Origin: Chlorops oryzae
Lineage: Eukaryota > Arthropoda > Insecta > Diptera > Chloropidae
NCBI GenBank assembly: GCA_020466095.1
Contig: CM035806.1
Location: forward strand, 17,346,224 to 17,410,223
Direction of reading: 5' to 3'
Length of the DNA stretch: 64,000 nt
The notes beneath the pieces are model-generated. The model worked only from the letters and a program-made list of their open reading frames with translations. It was not told the origin of the DNA and ran no database searches. The position numbers were made by a program, and so were the translations under genes. Shown here one piece after another: positions 34,597-46,500 of the stretch (its first letter is position 1; every line of letters starts with the position of its first letter).

Positions 34597-34710
34597 AGGC
34601 ATGCTCTTGAAATCGAATCCGAATAAAAAAATTCGAAATCAATGTGATTTCAATACAAATTTTTTTCATTTCGAAGTTTTTTATTGGGGTTCGATTTCTA
34701 GAGCATGCCT
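34597..34710. mobile_element. 114-bp hairpin element
   Basis: AGGCATGCTCTTGAAATCGAA faces TTCGATTTCTAGAGCATGCC, with further inner pairing (TCGAAATC). The target duplication is unclear. Either a small MITE or another foldback sequence, 23 bp from the previous element. Confidence 0.65.
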
Positions 34711-35054
34711 CAATTTTATATCTGAGGAAGTATAAGAAAAAGAACCAATGAAAATTCAACAAGCCTTATTACAAAAAAACGTTGCATAGTTTTAAGCTTA
34801 GATTTTTAATTTTCATTGCTTTCATTTATCGATAGATTTTAAAAATCGATATTTCATTTTATTGGGCGAGGAACCAAGTTGAAATGAAAATTGCAAAAAA
34901 AATTTTGTAATATAATTTTCTCAGGAATGAATTCCACATTTTATTCGAGCTTAGGGTCAAACATTTCATTCTTTTTATGAAATGATAATTTTTAGGCAAT
35001 CGGAAAAAACTATTTTCCTGAATTGCCGAATGTTGGAGCACTTGCGAGTATATA

Positions 35055-36451
35055 CTAGGGTGTCCCAAAAAAAATTTTTTTATTTTGCACACGCTTTATT
35101 TCAAAGCTTATGTGGTGAAGTATTTTTGAGATTTTTTCCAGATTTTTCGAAGATGGTTTAGAGGTAGTTCTCGTCGATTTTTCCATAAAATTCAGGCTTT
35201 TAGGAAGATATTTGGATTTCAGCATAAATCTATCAAAAGTAAACATTTTCTGAGTCTTAGAGTCATTGCTACAAAACAGAGCTATCGAAACTTTACTTTA
35301 GTGTACAGAAAACGTAACGTATGGCATTTTTTTGGTCAATTTGAAGTCATGTATTAAATTTTTTTTGGAAAATTTTCGTAAATCTCATAACAAAAGGCTT
35401 CATAACTTTTAAAGATACTATGAAAATGAACAAAAGTAATGATGTAGTATAAGAGATAGCTAAGTTGTAAATAATTTAAGACTATTGCTAAGAATTTTCG
35501 ACTTACGGTTCTACAGTTATAGCCTATAATATTACTGTACACAGTGGTGAAAAAATATGTTGCCTACATAAAGGCTTAAACTTGAACAGTTCACTGTTAA
35601 CATAACAGGCAATTTGTTTTCCAAAATTTTATAATATTTTCAAAATATTAATCATTTCACCCACAAGCCATACATGTCTTTTTCCCAACGAATGCATTTC
35701 TGTTATTAAAAGAAGATCAAAATTCGTTTTTTAAACTAACCCCTAATTATTTCTTACTTATTCTTACGATTCTTCAAACAATTGAAAATATATTTTGAAA
35801 ATATTATGATAATATGGGGTTGATTTTAGCTATAAATCGATTGCCATGAAAAAGACGTCAATTTGAAATTTTGGAAATCAAATTGCCTGTTATGTTAACA
35901 GTGAACTGTTCAAGTTTAAGCCTTTATGTAGGCAACATATTTTTTCACCACTGTGTACAGTAATATTATAGGCTATAACTGTAGAACCGTAAGTCGAAAA
36001 TTCTTAGCAATGGTCTTAAATTATTTACAACTTAGCTATCTCTTATACTACATCATTACTTTTGTTCATTTTCATAGTATCTTTAAAAGTTATGAAGCCT
36101 TTTGTTATGAGATTTACGAAAATTTTCCAAAAAAAATTTAATACATGACTTCAAATTGACCAAAAAAATGCCAGACGTTACGTTTTCTGTACACTAAAGT
36201 AAAGTTTCGATAGCTCTGTTTTGTAGCGATGACTCTAAGACTCAGAAAATGTTTACTTTTGATAGATTTATGCTGAAAATCAAAAATCTTCCTAAAAGCC
36301 TGAATTTTATGGAAAAATCGACGAGAGCTACCTCTAAACCATCTTCGAAAAATCTGGAAAAAATCTCAAAAATACTTTACCACATAAGCTTTCAAACAAG
36401 ACTTGTGCAACTAAGAAATTCGAAAAAAAAATTATTTTTGGGACACCCTAG
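35055..36451. mobile_element. 1.4-kb foldback element with GGGTGTCCC ends
   Basis: It begins CTAGGGTGTCCCAAAAA and ends with its inverse; TATA lies on both sides. Arms of about 560 bp (35055-35615 and 35879-36451) are nearly identical inverse copies around a loop of about 260 bp. Two mirror-image frames (35354-35542 on - and 35953-36141 on +) translate to almost the same 62 residues, which only reflects the palindrome. GGGTGTCCC-type ends next to TA suggest a Tc1/mariner relative. No transposase is present. Confidence 0.85.
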
Positions 36452-36535
36452 TATATACATATGTACATACATATATACATAAACAGATTGACTTCACGAA
36501 AGTGAAGCAATTTAAGACAACACACGGTACATACC

Positions 36536-36602
36536 TGCCGTGGCCTAGTTGGTAAAAGCGCCTGATGAAGAATTCCTGGCAGAATTCGAAATCGATCGTG
36601 CT
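36536..36602 (+). other. tRNA-like module, degraded box B
   Basis: GCCGTGGCCTAGTTGGTAAA and AAGCGCCTGATGAAG look like a D-arm/box A and anticodon arm. A weak box B-like GAATTCGAAATC follows. It ends in CGTGCTAGCC without the usual tail. It lies in the loop of the outer palindrome. Confidence 0.45.
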
Positions 36603-36752
36603 AGCCTTCCAACATTCGGCAATTCAGGAAATTAGTTTCTTTCCGATTGCCTAAAAAATATCATTTCATGAAAAGAATGAAATGTTTGACCCTAAGCTCG
36701 AATAAAATGTGGAATTCATTCCTGAGAAAATTATATTAAAAAATTTGAACGG

Positions 36753-37477
36753 GTCGAATAAAAATTATACAATTGAAATTAAAAAAAAAATTTCTTTTGC
36801 TTGCGATCGATTTTTTTAGATGGTAGTAAATGAAAAATTTCGTGAAGTTTTATTTTTAAAGTACTTTTTTAGGTTCAAGGGTCTACAGAATCTGATTTTA
36901 ATGAAAATATCTTGTTACTATGTAAAAAAAAAAAAACAGCTTTAGGGTCGTTTTCTCTTCCTACTTTGAAGCTTTATCTGCCAGTTAAATTTCATTTTCT
37001 TTGACTTATTAATCAAATCTGTATGAAATTATCATCAGGATAATTTAACTTACAGATAAAAAAAAAGATGAGAAAACGGCCCTGAGTTTATAAAAACAAC
37101 GTTTCCATAAAATATTTTACAAATATTTGTTCCGCATTAGATGTCCTGGAAAAAATGCATTAAACAAGTTTTATCAATCATTATCGTCCGTAATCAATGC
37201 CAATATTCTATCGAAATTTATTATTACTCCCAACTGAGGTATTTTTGAGAATTTTCCTGCTCATTTCTCGCACACAAACATAACATAAATATTTACCGAC
37301 ATTGAAATTTCTCGCGGCTAAAAATTGGTTTTTCATGTAATTCAATTGCATCGTCATTGCTTCAACCGAATCACTTTGCACATGCTTAACACTTTGTATT
37401 AATCAAATCAACTGATCGATTGGCAAGCACATTTTATCACTGACAAACACACAAACGCAAGCACGCGTGTACATATA
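36753..37477. other. Gene-free segment
   Basis: No gene supported. Two blocks near 36945-37000 and 37035-37085 (CCTACTTTGAAGC..., AGATGAGAAAACGGCCCT) suggest a weak inverted pair (GGGTCGTTTTCTC against GAGAAAACGGCCC). Otherwise unique and AT-rich. Confidence 0.4.
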
Positions 37478-38766
37478 TTAGGTGTAGTAAAAAGCAATCC
37501 ATTATTTTTGCATTAAATTGAGGGCTTTATTTAAGATAGTTAGAATGACCCGATTTAGGTCAAATATGCGCCGTTTTGTTCGATAACTTGTTGCCATTTT
37601 AAAGGTAATTTCATTATGCCTCTCTCATAGAAGCCCTCGTTCCTATTAGCAAAAAATTGAGACAGTCGAATTTCAGAAGCCTCTCTTGAAGCGAATGTTT
37701 CACCAGCAAAATTGTTCGCCATGGACAGGAACAGATGGTAATCACTTGGTGCCAGGTCCGGACTATAAGGTGGATGCAGAAGAACCTCCCAACCAAACTC
37801 CCGGAGCTTCTGGCGAGTCACTATCGATGTGTGTGGCCTGGCGTTGTCCTGATGGAACACAATTCCTCTCCTATTGGTCAAAGCTGGCCGCTTATGGGCA
37901 ATTGCTTCCTTCAGACGGTCCAATTGTTGACAGTAGAGTTCCGAGTTAAGAGTTTTTGCCGTATGGGAGCAGCTCATAGTAGATAATTCCCTGCCAATCC
38001 CACCAAACACACAGCAAAACCTTCCTGGCCGTCAATTTTGGCTTGGCCAACGTTTCCGCCGGTTCACCGTGTTTCGACCACGACCGTTTTCGCTTGACGT
38101 TGTCGTAAGTGACCCACTTTTCATCACCAGTCACCAACCGCTTCAGAAATGGGTCGATTTTGTTGCGGTTCAGCAGCGATTCGCAGATGGAAATTCGGTC
38201 TATGAGGTTTTTTTGCGTTAACTCGTGTGGCACCCATACATCGAGCTTCTTTGTGTATCCAGCCTTATTCAAATGGTTCCAAACGGTTTTTTGTGCAATC
38301 TTTAGCTCTTTTGCATCGAAACAGTGCTAACATGACGGTCGGACTCGATAATTTCCATGATTTTATCGACATTTTCGACAATTGGCCTTCCAGTGCGTGG
38401 TGCATCCTTGACATCGAAGTTACCGGAACGGAATCGACGAAACCAAAATTGCGCATGATTGGCTGTTACAGTATCAGGTCCATAAAACGCTATTCCCATT
38501 TTCAGCCGCCTGGCTTGCGTTTTTCTCCCTTATCGAAGAAAAACTGTAAAATGTAGCGAATTTTCTCTTTGCTGATGTCCATCTTTGACAAGCTCTCAAA
38601 CAAAACTGAATCAATCAATCAAAAAAGTGTCAAAAAAGGTTTTTTAGTAGGAACTGTCATCTTTCTAATGCCCCCTAGCGGAACACGATCGGACTTATAC
38701 AACGCGAGATGCAGATAAATAACGCCATCTATTGAAAAATAATGGATTTCTTTTTACTACACCTAA
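37478..38766 (-). mobile_element. mariner element, copy 2 (inverted)
   Basis: 1289 bp between TTAGGTGTAGTAAAAAG and its inverse, with TA on each side (37476-37477 and 38767-38768). It is the same element as 18775-20065 in opposite orientation, with a few percent divergence at most by eye. It encodes a broken transposase. Confidence 0.95.
37555..38582 (-). pseudogene. mariner transposase, several frameshifts (copy 2)
   Basis: The start ATG corresponds to 38582-38580 (MDISKEK) and the stop TAA to 37557-37555. WVPHEL, VTGDEKW, HQDNARPH and YSPDLAPSD are all present, so the DD34D triad is intact. Compared with copy 1 there is an extra A in GAGAAAAACG and an extra T in GTTTTATGG in the first 40 codons. 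A T is lost in TTTCGATGCAA, and an extra A lies in GGCAAAAACTC near 37962. The region that is shifted in copy 1 (AAAAAACCG and AAAAAAACC) is in frame here. Confidence 0.93.
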
Positions 38767-38889
38767 TATTAATGTTGACACAAAAAGCCAAAAATAAATC
38801 CAATTCAATTATTTCCCAAACAAGACCTGGCGATTATGTCCTTCGAGTAATCAAACATTTTTTTTTTTTAAATTATTATTATTGTTATT

Positions 38890-39028
38890 GGGGCTCTCTC
38901 CAGCTCTGTCAGAAATGAAAAAAATTCATATTGAAAAAAAAAAAACACTTTAGAAAATTTCGGATTAATTTCTGATGCGGGTTTTTGTATAAAGTTTTTC
39001 ATTTCTGACAGAGCTTGGAGAGAGCCCC
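38890..39028. mobile_element. GGGGCTC-family MITE, copy 3
   Basis: 139 bp with ends GGGGCTCTCTCCAGCTCTGT and its inverse, flanked by ATT on both sides (38887-38889 and 39029-39031). The interior carries the CAGAAATGAAAA arms seen in the other two copies. Confidence 0.78.
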
Positions 39029-39997
39029 ATTAGCAGTAATTGGGCGAATCGTTTGCATTTTGTCTATTAAAGAAATGAACGGGATGAATCCGTGAGTAGT
39101 GGAAACTGAAAAAAAAAAAAGAGCAGCGGAAGGTAGGCAGTGCTTATGAAGCCTGACGTGAACAATATGTGAATTTCAGAGATAGAATCAGTGGATTTCG
39201 TGGAAAAGCGTTTCGAACGCAAATAAATGATCGGATGAAACACTTTTCATCCTTTCGGCAATAATTCAATGCAATTTTTGCGGCTTGTTGATTGCGTTCG
39301 TTGTTTACCGATTTTGTGTTTTCGATTTAAACACGATTCGAATTAATTTTTGAGGTTTGCAAAATACGCAATTTATTTAAAATTTGTAATTTCCAAAATT
39401 GCGCATTTTGAATTCGTGAATCCACACACAATTACGCTTCGTTTCATGAGCCTAATGCAGAGCGAATTTCGTTTGATTTATGCGCTTTTTTTATTGCCAT
39501 TTTTTGTTATTGTCAGTCCACATTTTTTTTTTTTTTTTTTTTTTTTTTGTAAGCCTTCAAAATTTCGAGTTCAAAAATAGATACTGTGAATTTGAATACT
39601 TTTGTGAGATCTCAAAAATAGGTCGTAGTTTTCAACTCGGCTTAAGAACTTCGAAAGATTAAATTTTGACATATTTTCTTTTAGTCTCCATGCCAGTTAA
39701 ACTCATAATTAAATACCTTTGCTATATTTGAGTTTTTCAAAAATTTTCATATAAAATTATTAAACTTGGCTTATTAAACTCTCCTAAGCTCTCCTATAAT
39801 TTGAAAGTTTAAATCTTCAAAAAGTTTGAACAAGGTTGAATACTATGAGCCTAAAAGTAGTATAAGTAAAGCATACACAGCTTAAAAAAAAATGAAGTGA
39901 AACATTTTTGTATAAAAAGACTCAAATTTAATTCTTCTCAAATAAGCACGCAATCTTGTAGAATTGTTTTCGCAGTATAAAAGGAGTCAAAAGAAGT
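39029..39997. other. Gene-free segment with a CATGCCAGTTAAACTC repeat
   Basis: No gene supported. A 23-base T run lies at 39523-39548. From about 39560 to 39800 a dispersed repeat appears (CATGCCAGTTAAACTC, TTTGAGTTTTTCAAAAATTT) that recurs at 53870-54140 (inverted) and 54780-54880. Confidence 0.45.
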
Positions 39998-40878
39998 AAG
40001 GGTGTTATAGTCAGGCGAGCCTGACACTAAAATACCCGACACAGACACACATGTTTAAATAATTTTTGAACCACGCCCAAAAAACAGGACCACTAAGTAA
40101 GACTATTCAAGAAGTTTTTAAGGCCATTAGGGGCCCCATATACCGACTTTTGTTAAATTTCTTTATGAAAACCTTTGCCCTTTGCCCTTTGCCACGCCCA
40201 CTCTTCCATTTTTTTTTTTGCAATTCTAATCGGAGGCTTAAATATACACTCAAATAAGTTTCATTAAAATATTTCGAAAAGTCCGATTTTGAGGCAGTTT
40301 TGGGATTTTTGTGACAGACCCTCGTACTGGAGGTACCCTTAATAATGGACCGATCTAGGAAATTTTTTGGAAGGATGTTTATCGCTACAAAGGAATCATA
40401 AGTGCCAAATTTCGAGCAAGTCCCATTTGAATTTCGGGTGTAGGTGACAATTTTCGAAAAACGCCCTTCTGCCGCGCCCACTTTTTAAATTTTTGGAAAT
40501 CGTATTACTGGCCTTTAAATATGATCAAATATCAAATTTCATCAAAATATCTTGAAAAAATTCGATTTTAGAGCAGTTTTTGTGATTTTCGTAACAGACC
40601 CTAGTACTGGAGGTACCCATAAAAATGGTCCGATCGGGTCCATTCTCGAACTTGTTCTTACTCATGTCGCCGTGAGCATACCAAATTTTGTCAAGATAGC
40701 TCAACTCCTTCGATAAGATAACTGTATACAGACAGACGGACAGACGGACAGACAGACGGACATGTCTAAATCGAATCTCCTGGTGACACTGATCATTTCT
40801 ATATAAATTTTGTATGGTCTATCTCGACAACCACACAAACGCAATATACCCTCGACACCGAGTGTGTCGGGTATAAAA
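39998..40878 (+). mobile_element. mini-me/DINE-1-like element, fullest copy of subfamily 1
   Basis: It starts AAGGGTGTTATAGTCAGGCG (5' hairpin CAGGCGAGCCTG). It has the subterminal repeat ATACCCGACACAG at 40031-40043, and its inverse TGTGTCGGGTAT at 40863-40874. Two diverged internal blocks each contain a CCTCGTACTGGAGGTACCC-like unit. A GACGGACAGACGG microsatellite lies at 40734-40761, followed by ATGTCTAAATCGAATCTCC and ATTTCTATATA. The architecture matches non-autonomous mini-me/DINE-1 elements. Other copies: 7930-8356, 17106-17392, 46751-47613, 48749-49886, 62729-63667. Confidence 0.7.
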
Positions 40879-40950
40879 ATGGTATTAATTTTGAGTGTAT
40901 GAAATTTTTGAATAAAAAATAAATTAAAATTCAATTTGACTTTAAACTAA

Positions 40951-41400
40951 CCCAGCCGAAAACTTCCCGATGACAGAACCGATGACTTCAACATTATACC
41001 CGCGAGTAACTACTCCCCTTTCAAGCCCACACTTCTGATGACATTTCTACATGAATGGCATTGGTGTTCAATAGTGACACGTTCATGGGTCGGTCATCGA
41101 AGCTCGCAGTAATCGTCAAATTTCACGATTACCATGTCATCGTTAAAGAATAGGAACAAAATGGAAATGAAACGTTTTTTTTTTTCTTTCTTTTTTGTTC
41201 TTTTAAATAAATTCACGAACAGGCTTATCGGTGGTTCAGTGCATAGATTGAGCGCCTGCCAAAGTGGAAGCATTTACACTTTCCATGTTCCATTGTACGA
41301 TGATAGTGTGATCAGAACTGGGAAGTACTTCTGTTGTCCTCTGTAAATCATTGATGAAATCATCGCATACTTAAATTTTCTGCCAGCACACAATGGAAAC
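40951..41400. mobile_element. Possible third CCCAGC-family element
   Basis: ACTAACCCAGCCGAAAAC resembles the left end at 24261-24280. GATGACAGAACCGATGACTT and GATGACATTTC blocks and a tRNA-like module follow, as in copies 1 and 2. No right end is obvious; the 41400 limit is approximate. Related GATGACATTGTCATG blocks also occur near 50420-50465. Confidence 0.35.
41217..41280 (+). other. tRNA-Gly-like module, truncated
   Basis: TTATCGGTGGTTCAGTGCA and GAGCGCCTGCCAAAGTGG closely resemble the D arm and anticodon arm of a glycine tRNA with GCC anticodon. The T arm/box B is missing or unrecognisable. It supports a tRNA ancestry for the modules of this window. Confidence 0.5.
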
Positions 41401-41816
41401 AATGCTAAGAACTATTGAAAACGAGCGGACGAAAGAAAGTTCTAAAAATCGATTTTAATCTTGAGCAAAGCTCCTCAAAGGAACTTTCTATTGAATTGAT
41501 TGAACGTCACTTTCTGGTTCTTTTTTAAAAAAGCTTGTTATAAAATCAATTCGAAAGAATCTAAGGTGCAACCATAAAACAACAATTTTCTGTCCATAGT
41601 TTTCGTGGGAATTCCGATTGCTTGATTCATTCAACGGTTTCCGATTCCTTTAAACACGAACAGAGCGGAAGGAAGCTATAGAAAAGTAAATACTTTGTAC
41701 ATAGCTTTAGCTATCATTCTCTTTAATTGGAACTAAAAGCACAAATTTAACTGAAACCGTCGAGAGCGTCTCCTCTTCATCTTCATCTTCATCTTCCCCT
41801 CCACAGATACCCAGTT

Positions 41817-41921
41817 ATTGTCTGTCTATGTTTGCCGTCGTGCATGAGTAAAGAACGCGACGGTCCTGATTTGGGTTCCGGCTTCGACTCTTACTCCGAA
41901 GGCGATTGCAATTTTAAGTGA
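41817..41921 (+). CDS. Weak candidate terminal exon
   Basis: A long pyrimidine tract (TCATCTTCATCTTCCCCTC) and CCACAG acceptor precede an open frame of about 34 codons ending TGA at 41919-41921. It includes MSKERDGPDLGSGFDSYS and EGDCNFK. Codon composition is richer in G and C than the neighbourhood. A weak AA|GTGAAA donor overlaps the stop. There is no partner exon I can link and no recognised homologue, so it may be chance. Confidence 0.2.
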   Translation: MVCLCLPSCMSKERDGPDLGSGFDSYSEGDCNFK

Positions 41922-43205
41922 AATGCGAGTAATTGCAGCCCGCAAGTCTCCAGTTGTAGATGTCATGCTCTTCTGTAAGTATTTACACTGCAATCAACGT
42001 ACCATTAGCTGCAAACAAAAGTTTAGCGATAACAAAAAACCAAACGAAACGAAACGAAACGAAACGAAACAAAGCCAAAATGGACCCACAGAAGTCCTGA
42101 CAAGATGTGACGGGACAAGAAAAAACCGAAGAAGAAACCCACGAGCGACTTACTGAAAGTGAAAGCTGCTAGCTGGGAAAAGAGAAAAGAGTACAAACAG
42201 CATGAAGATGAAGAACGGTAAGGGGAAGAGGAAGAGGAAAAGGAAGAGGAAAAGAGGAACTTCTGAGAAGCTTCTGAATTAACTGCATGTGAACGTGTGT
42301 CATCTCTTCGGTCGCCTTGTTGACGATTCATGTCAATGCAGCAAAAAGCAAAAAGCGAAAAAAAAAAACGGGAAGTGAGTGGATAATGCAACAAAAGGAA
42401 CCGATATCGTCTCAAAGTGAAGGCATTTCCACTCAGAGAACTTGTCTTCGTCGCTTTTTGTTGTTGTTGTTGTTGATGTTGCACTTTATCAACTAAAGAG
42501 CATCGTTCATGGCATTGTCTGCATGACTGACGCATCAGACAGACAAACAGTCCTCTAAGAGTTTGTCCTGAAAGACACACCGATGTCTGGGCCGACTCTT
42601 AAGAGGCTCAATTCCTTCGCTCGAGATCTGCATCTGTAAGCATACGTTTCTATGTACATATGTACCCTGCAGTAAATAGGACCAGTCCTTGATAGACCGC
42701 GGGTCGGTCGTAAAAAGCTTAGGACCAGTCACCTTTCCATACATTCAACTCACTTATTTTAACGTAGGGCTGTCATTGAAAAACCACCGGTCCTTTTTCA
42801 AAGCGTTTGCGGTTGGTTGCGGGTGAATCCCTTTGTCAATGAGGGTGTTTTTTTTTATTTGAATTTTTTTTTTTTTTGACACTCGATCAATAGCATATAG
42901 AACTATAGCTGCAACTTCGGCCACCATGTTTTGGTGAAAAAGTTCAACCACTTGAGCCACGCCATAGCTCACACTGTAGTGTGATGTACCACGTAATAAC
43001 TTTAGTGTAAAAGGTCTCAATGACAGCTCTAGGTCTCTAGGAATATTCATTTCGCACGCCATATTGAAATATCTTTCCTCAACCTATCAAGCAAAGCAAA
43101 AAGCGTACAGGTTTAAACGAACTCATCCAACTACGGTCACTTTGGGGACTTGACGAGGGTGAGTGCGATAGAGTTTAACCCCAGACCGGTCGCGTTTCAT
43201 ATAAC
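41922..43205. other. Gene-free segment
   Basis: No gene supported. A (GAAAC)n run lies at 42046-42070, a GAAGAGGAAAAGG run at 42220-42255 and a TTGTTGTTG run at 42460-42475. ACCCTGCAGTAAAT, also seen at 13951 and 16063, lies at about 42665 and precedes GGACCAGTCC and ACCGCGGGTCGGTCG palindromes. Confidence 0.4.
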
Positions 43206-43523
43206 TTTGGGGTCCGGTCCTATATGGACTCACCTAGGTCTGGTCCGCTTTTACATCGAAACCATTTGATTACAACAGGAACGTTTTGGATTGTTTGCAT
43301 GTGTATTTAGGCATAAGCATCTGATAAAATACTGGGGATTTGTTGGTCCTGACGGATTGTATGGGCTGGGATCCCAGCGGCGTCAAATTGGGGTCCGGCT
43401 ACAATCACAGGTCTGATCCGCTTTTACATGAACCATTTAATTAAAACAGAAGTTCTTGAGATTGTTTGATTGTATTTTAGAATTGCATAAGCATCTGATA
43501 AAAACTGGGGATTTGTTGGTCCA
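43206..43523 (+). repeat. Two-unit tandem repeat, about 180-bp period
   Basis: Both units run GGGGTCCGG, GGTCTGGTCCGCTTTTACAT, AACCATTT, TTGTTTG, GCATAAGCATCTGATAAAA and CTGGGGATTTGTTGGTCC (unit 1 about 43210-43350, unit 2 about 43391-43523). Neighbouring ACCGGTCG/GGACC motifs suggest this belongs to a larger repeat starting near 42665. Confidence 0.7.
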
Positions 43524-46500
43524 TGCAGCGATCGTTCTGACCTTGGGAGAATTAGACGGAACGCATCGTTTGTTCGAAAAAAAATTAAAATTGCCCAGTG
43601 AATAAATTACAATTTTTTGAAAAAAAAGCCCAGGAATTCAACCGAATTTTTTCTTTTAAAGAAGCTCATCTTAAAATCAAAAATGTAAATTAATTTAATT
43701 CTACTAATAAAATTTTTTAAATTGTTTTTTTTTTGAATAGCAATTTAAGCATAGGAATATAAACTTTTCTTGAAATTCTTTCTCTTAAAAAGAAGGCTCA
43801 TCTTAAATAATGCCATAAAAGCATGCTACAAATTATTTAAATTTCTACCTAATCAAAATTGTTTTTATTTTGGATTTTTTCTTATTTTGATTCTAAAATA
43901 ATAATTTTAGGCATGAGAAAATAAAATTTGCTTGAAAAATTCAAATTAATTCGTCATTTTAAGATAGTTATTAAAGAAAATATAAATTATTTTTCAATGG
44001 CTTGAGTTTTGAGGGAGTTGGAGTAGAATATTCTTGTCTGCTTTTTGAGATTATCTTTCAACATAATATGACCAAAATACGTCGAATATAAGCATGAAAA
44101 ACTTTTGTTTGCAAAAGGTTTAAGGTTTAAAATTCACCATTTTTAAGGTTATCGAAATGCTTCAACCTTTACTATCTATGTAATCTATGATTTCTACTTT
44201 GGGTTATAATAATTATATTTCACTTGAATATAAATTGACTCCTCCATTGTTTGCCCCTTGAATTTGCACATGGAGACGAAACACTGTGCATCGTGTGTAT
44301 GTATGTCAAGCCATCATAGTGGATAAGTACTGTTGCAGACTCTTAACATCTCAAGATTAATCTGAAAGGCGTTTTAAGGTTATGAAATGCAATAGACTAG
44401 AAAGCTGGTTAGGCAAGCACATAAAGCGCTTCTGATCTCGACAGTTGTTGTATTGAGGACTTTTTTTGTTGCTACACAACATGGACGATTTTCAATGCGA
44501 TCGCTCGGAAACCCGAAAGGAGACCGATTTGAAAAGGTTTTCTTAAAAAGTCCTTCAGATCAATTTAATTTAAAAGGTCAGAGGATTAAGGACTAAATAC
44601 AAATGTGCTCGTTAGTACGCCACGGCTAAGCAGAATGTCCAGTCACGCGAGGGCATGGGCATTCGCGAAATTTTAGGCTGGTCTTTTTCGTTGCTTGAGG
44701 AAGTTTTTTTTTTTTTTTTTAACTTTTATCCATATAGCACCCAGTGGAATACCTTGTATTTATGTCAGCTTTCATTACATTATAATCACACAAATGCCGT
44801 TAACACTTTAATTATTAGTTTTCGTCCTTGTTTTGGATGGTGTTTGGATCTCGAGCGACCATTATCATCGCTGGGCATATTATTTTTAATAGAATTTTTG
44901 AAATGAAATCACATCATATAAAAATATGATGAAAACAAAATTGCTCCTAAAGCTATGCTGCTTTATTTTGGAAAGCACTCAAAGGATAACTAAACAGATT
45001 AAGTTGATGAATATATCAAAAAAAAAAAAAAATAAAAATTCCTCAGCGATCATTTTAAGGATAAGCATTCACCATGAAAATGAATACGAGTATAAAACCC
45101 GAGAATACGAGGTGGAACGGAGTAAAAAAGTTTGAAGCCATTTGTGAGAGACGAGTCAATTAGGTTGGACCAGGCGATTTGTAGACACGTGCGATGTGCA
45201 ATGTAAGCGCCAAAACAAAAAACAAAACCCAAAGCCGATTAAATGTTTCCATAATCTTTTTATCTATTGTCTGGGGCCATATCCCGGCATCTCCTTTTAA
45301 CCAGTTTTGTTCATGCATCTCATCAGCTTACACACTTAATTCATTTCTACCTTTCATGGTCGATTTAATCCGAAAGCTGTGACGGGAGCGACATTTACGA
45401 ACATCCTCGGAATCCTTAGTCGATTCTTATTCAGACTTCCAGATCTGACATGGGTGTCAACGTGAGAAAGTAGACGTCCGACCTGTGATTTTTATTGCCC
45501 CACACGCCTCGCGTTTAATGCTGTCCATCATTTTGTCAAGCGAACGACCGGCCGACTGCCCTCGTATTCTGTGCGACATGTCTATCGTTGTTCGAAGGAT
45601 AAAGCACAGCCGAGATTGCCGATGGCCGATTGCCGAACGGTGCGATGTGTTCGCATTCTTGCCGTCCGATGTAATTTCATTTGGCCATATTTTATGTGCG
45701 CCACATTTTTCTTGCCATATTTTTTGTTGTTTATTTTTTCTTCGTTTTTTTTTTTATTTTTATTTTTTTCTTTGATTTTCCTCAAATTCACTTCTTTGGT
45801 TTTTTGTTTCTTTTCTTATTGATTACATCTTTTGCGCATTCGGTGAGTACATCGCACAAAGTCCAATGGGATTTTTTGAACTTTTGGCCAATCTTCTTCG
45901 ATTTAGCCCAAATACTTACGAGGCGCAGCTGTTGCCTCGAATAGCTTTCAAACTTTATAACGATTTTGATGTCATTTGTTGTTGCTGTTAATTTATAATT
46001 TTTTTTTATTTTTATACTTGTGTATATGAAAAACACTTCTGTTCCTCAGCTGATTGCATTTTTCACAATCCATGACCAAGAGCGATTAAGGCCCATTGTT
46101 TTGTATGCGGAGACAAAACATAAGAAAATCCGCTCAAAAGTATGCAATGAAATTTGTTCAATATATTTCTTATGTTTTTATTTTTATTTTTTTGTTTTAC
46201 AAAACGGAAAAGGAAAGTCACACAAAAAAAAAAAAAAACTAATTTCAACGAATAAACAAGAGCAGAGGAAGTGAGGTAGAAAAAAAGGTGAAGAATGAAA
46301 TCAAACAAAAGAAATTCGTACATTAGAGGAGTGACCCTGTTGGGCGTGGTGGTGCTGCTGCTTCTGCTTCTCCCGCTGCTGCCGTTGAGTGAAACAACGA
46401 ATGAATGAATGAATGAAATGTGCGTTCCGAAAATTAACGACAGCGTAATTTACACGACGAAGGGTTGTCACAGTTTGTACAAGAAACAAAACCTTTCTGG

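Larger units (their letters stand above)
34900..36752. repeat. Outer palindrome carrying a tRNA-like module and a nested foldback
   Basis: The left arm (34900-35038) and right arm (36605-36752) are inverse complements: CATTCGGCAATTCAGGA, AGGCAATCGG, GAATGAAATGTTTGACCC and GGAATTCATTCCTGAGAAAA all appear inverted. Without the 1.4-kb foldback at 35055-36451 the loop would be only about 170 bp and would hold the tRNA-like module at 36536-36602. It is probably an old foldback element disrupted by a younger one. Confidence 0.65.

Noticed and set aside
35354..36141. Two nearly identical 62-residue frames on opposite strands
   Set aside because: They reflect the palindromic arms of the foldback element and have no recognised domain.
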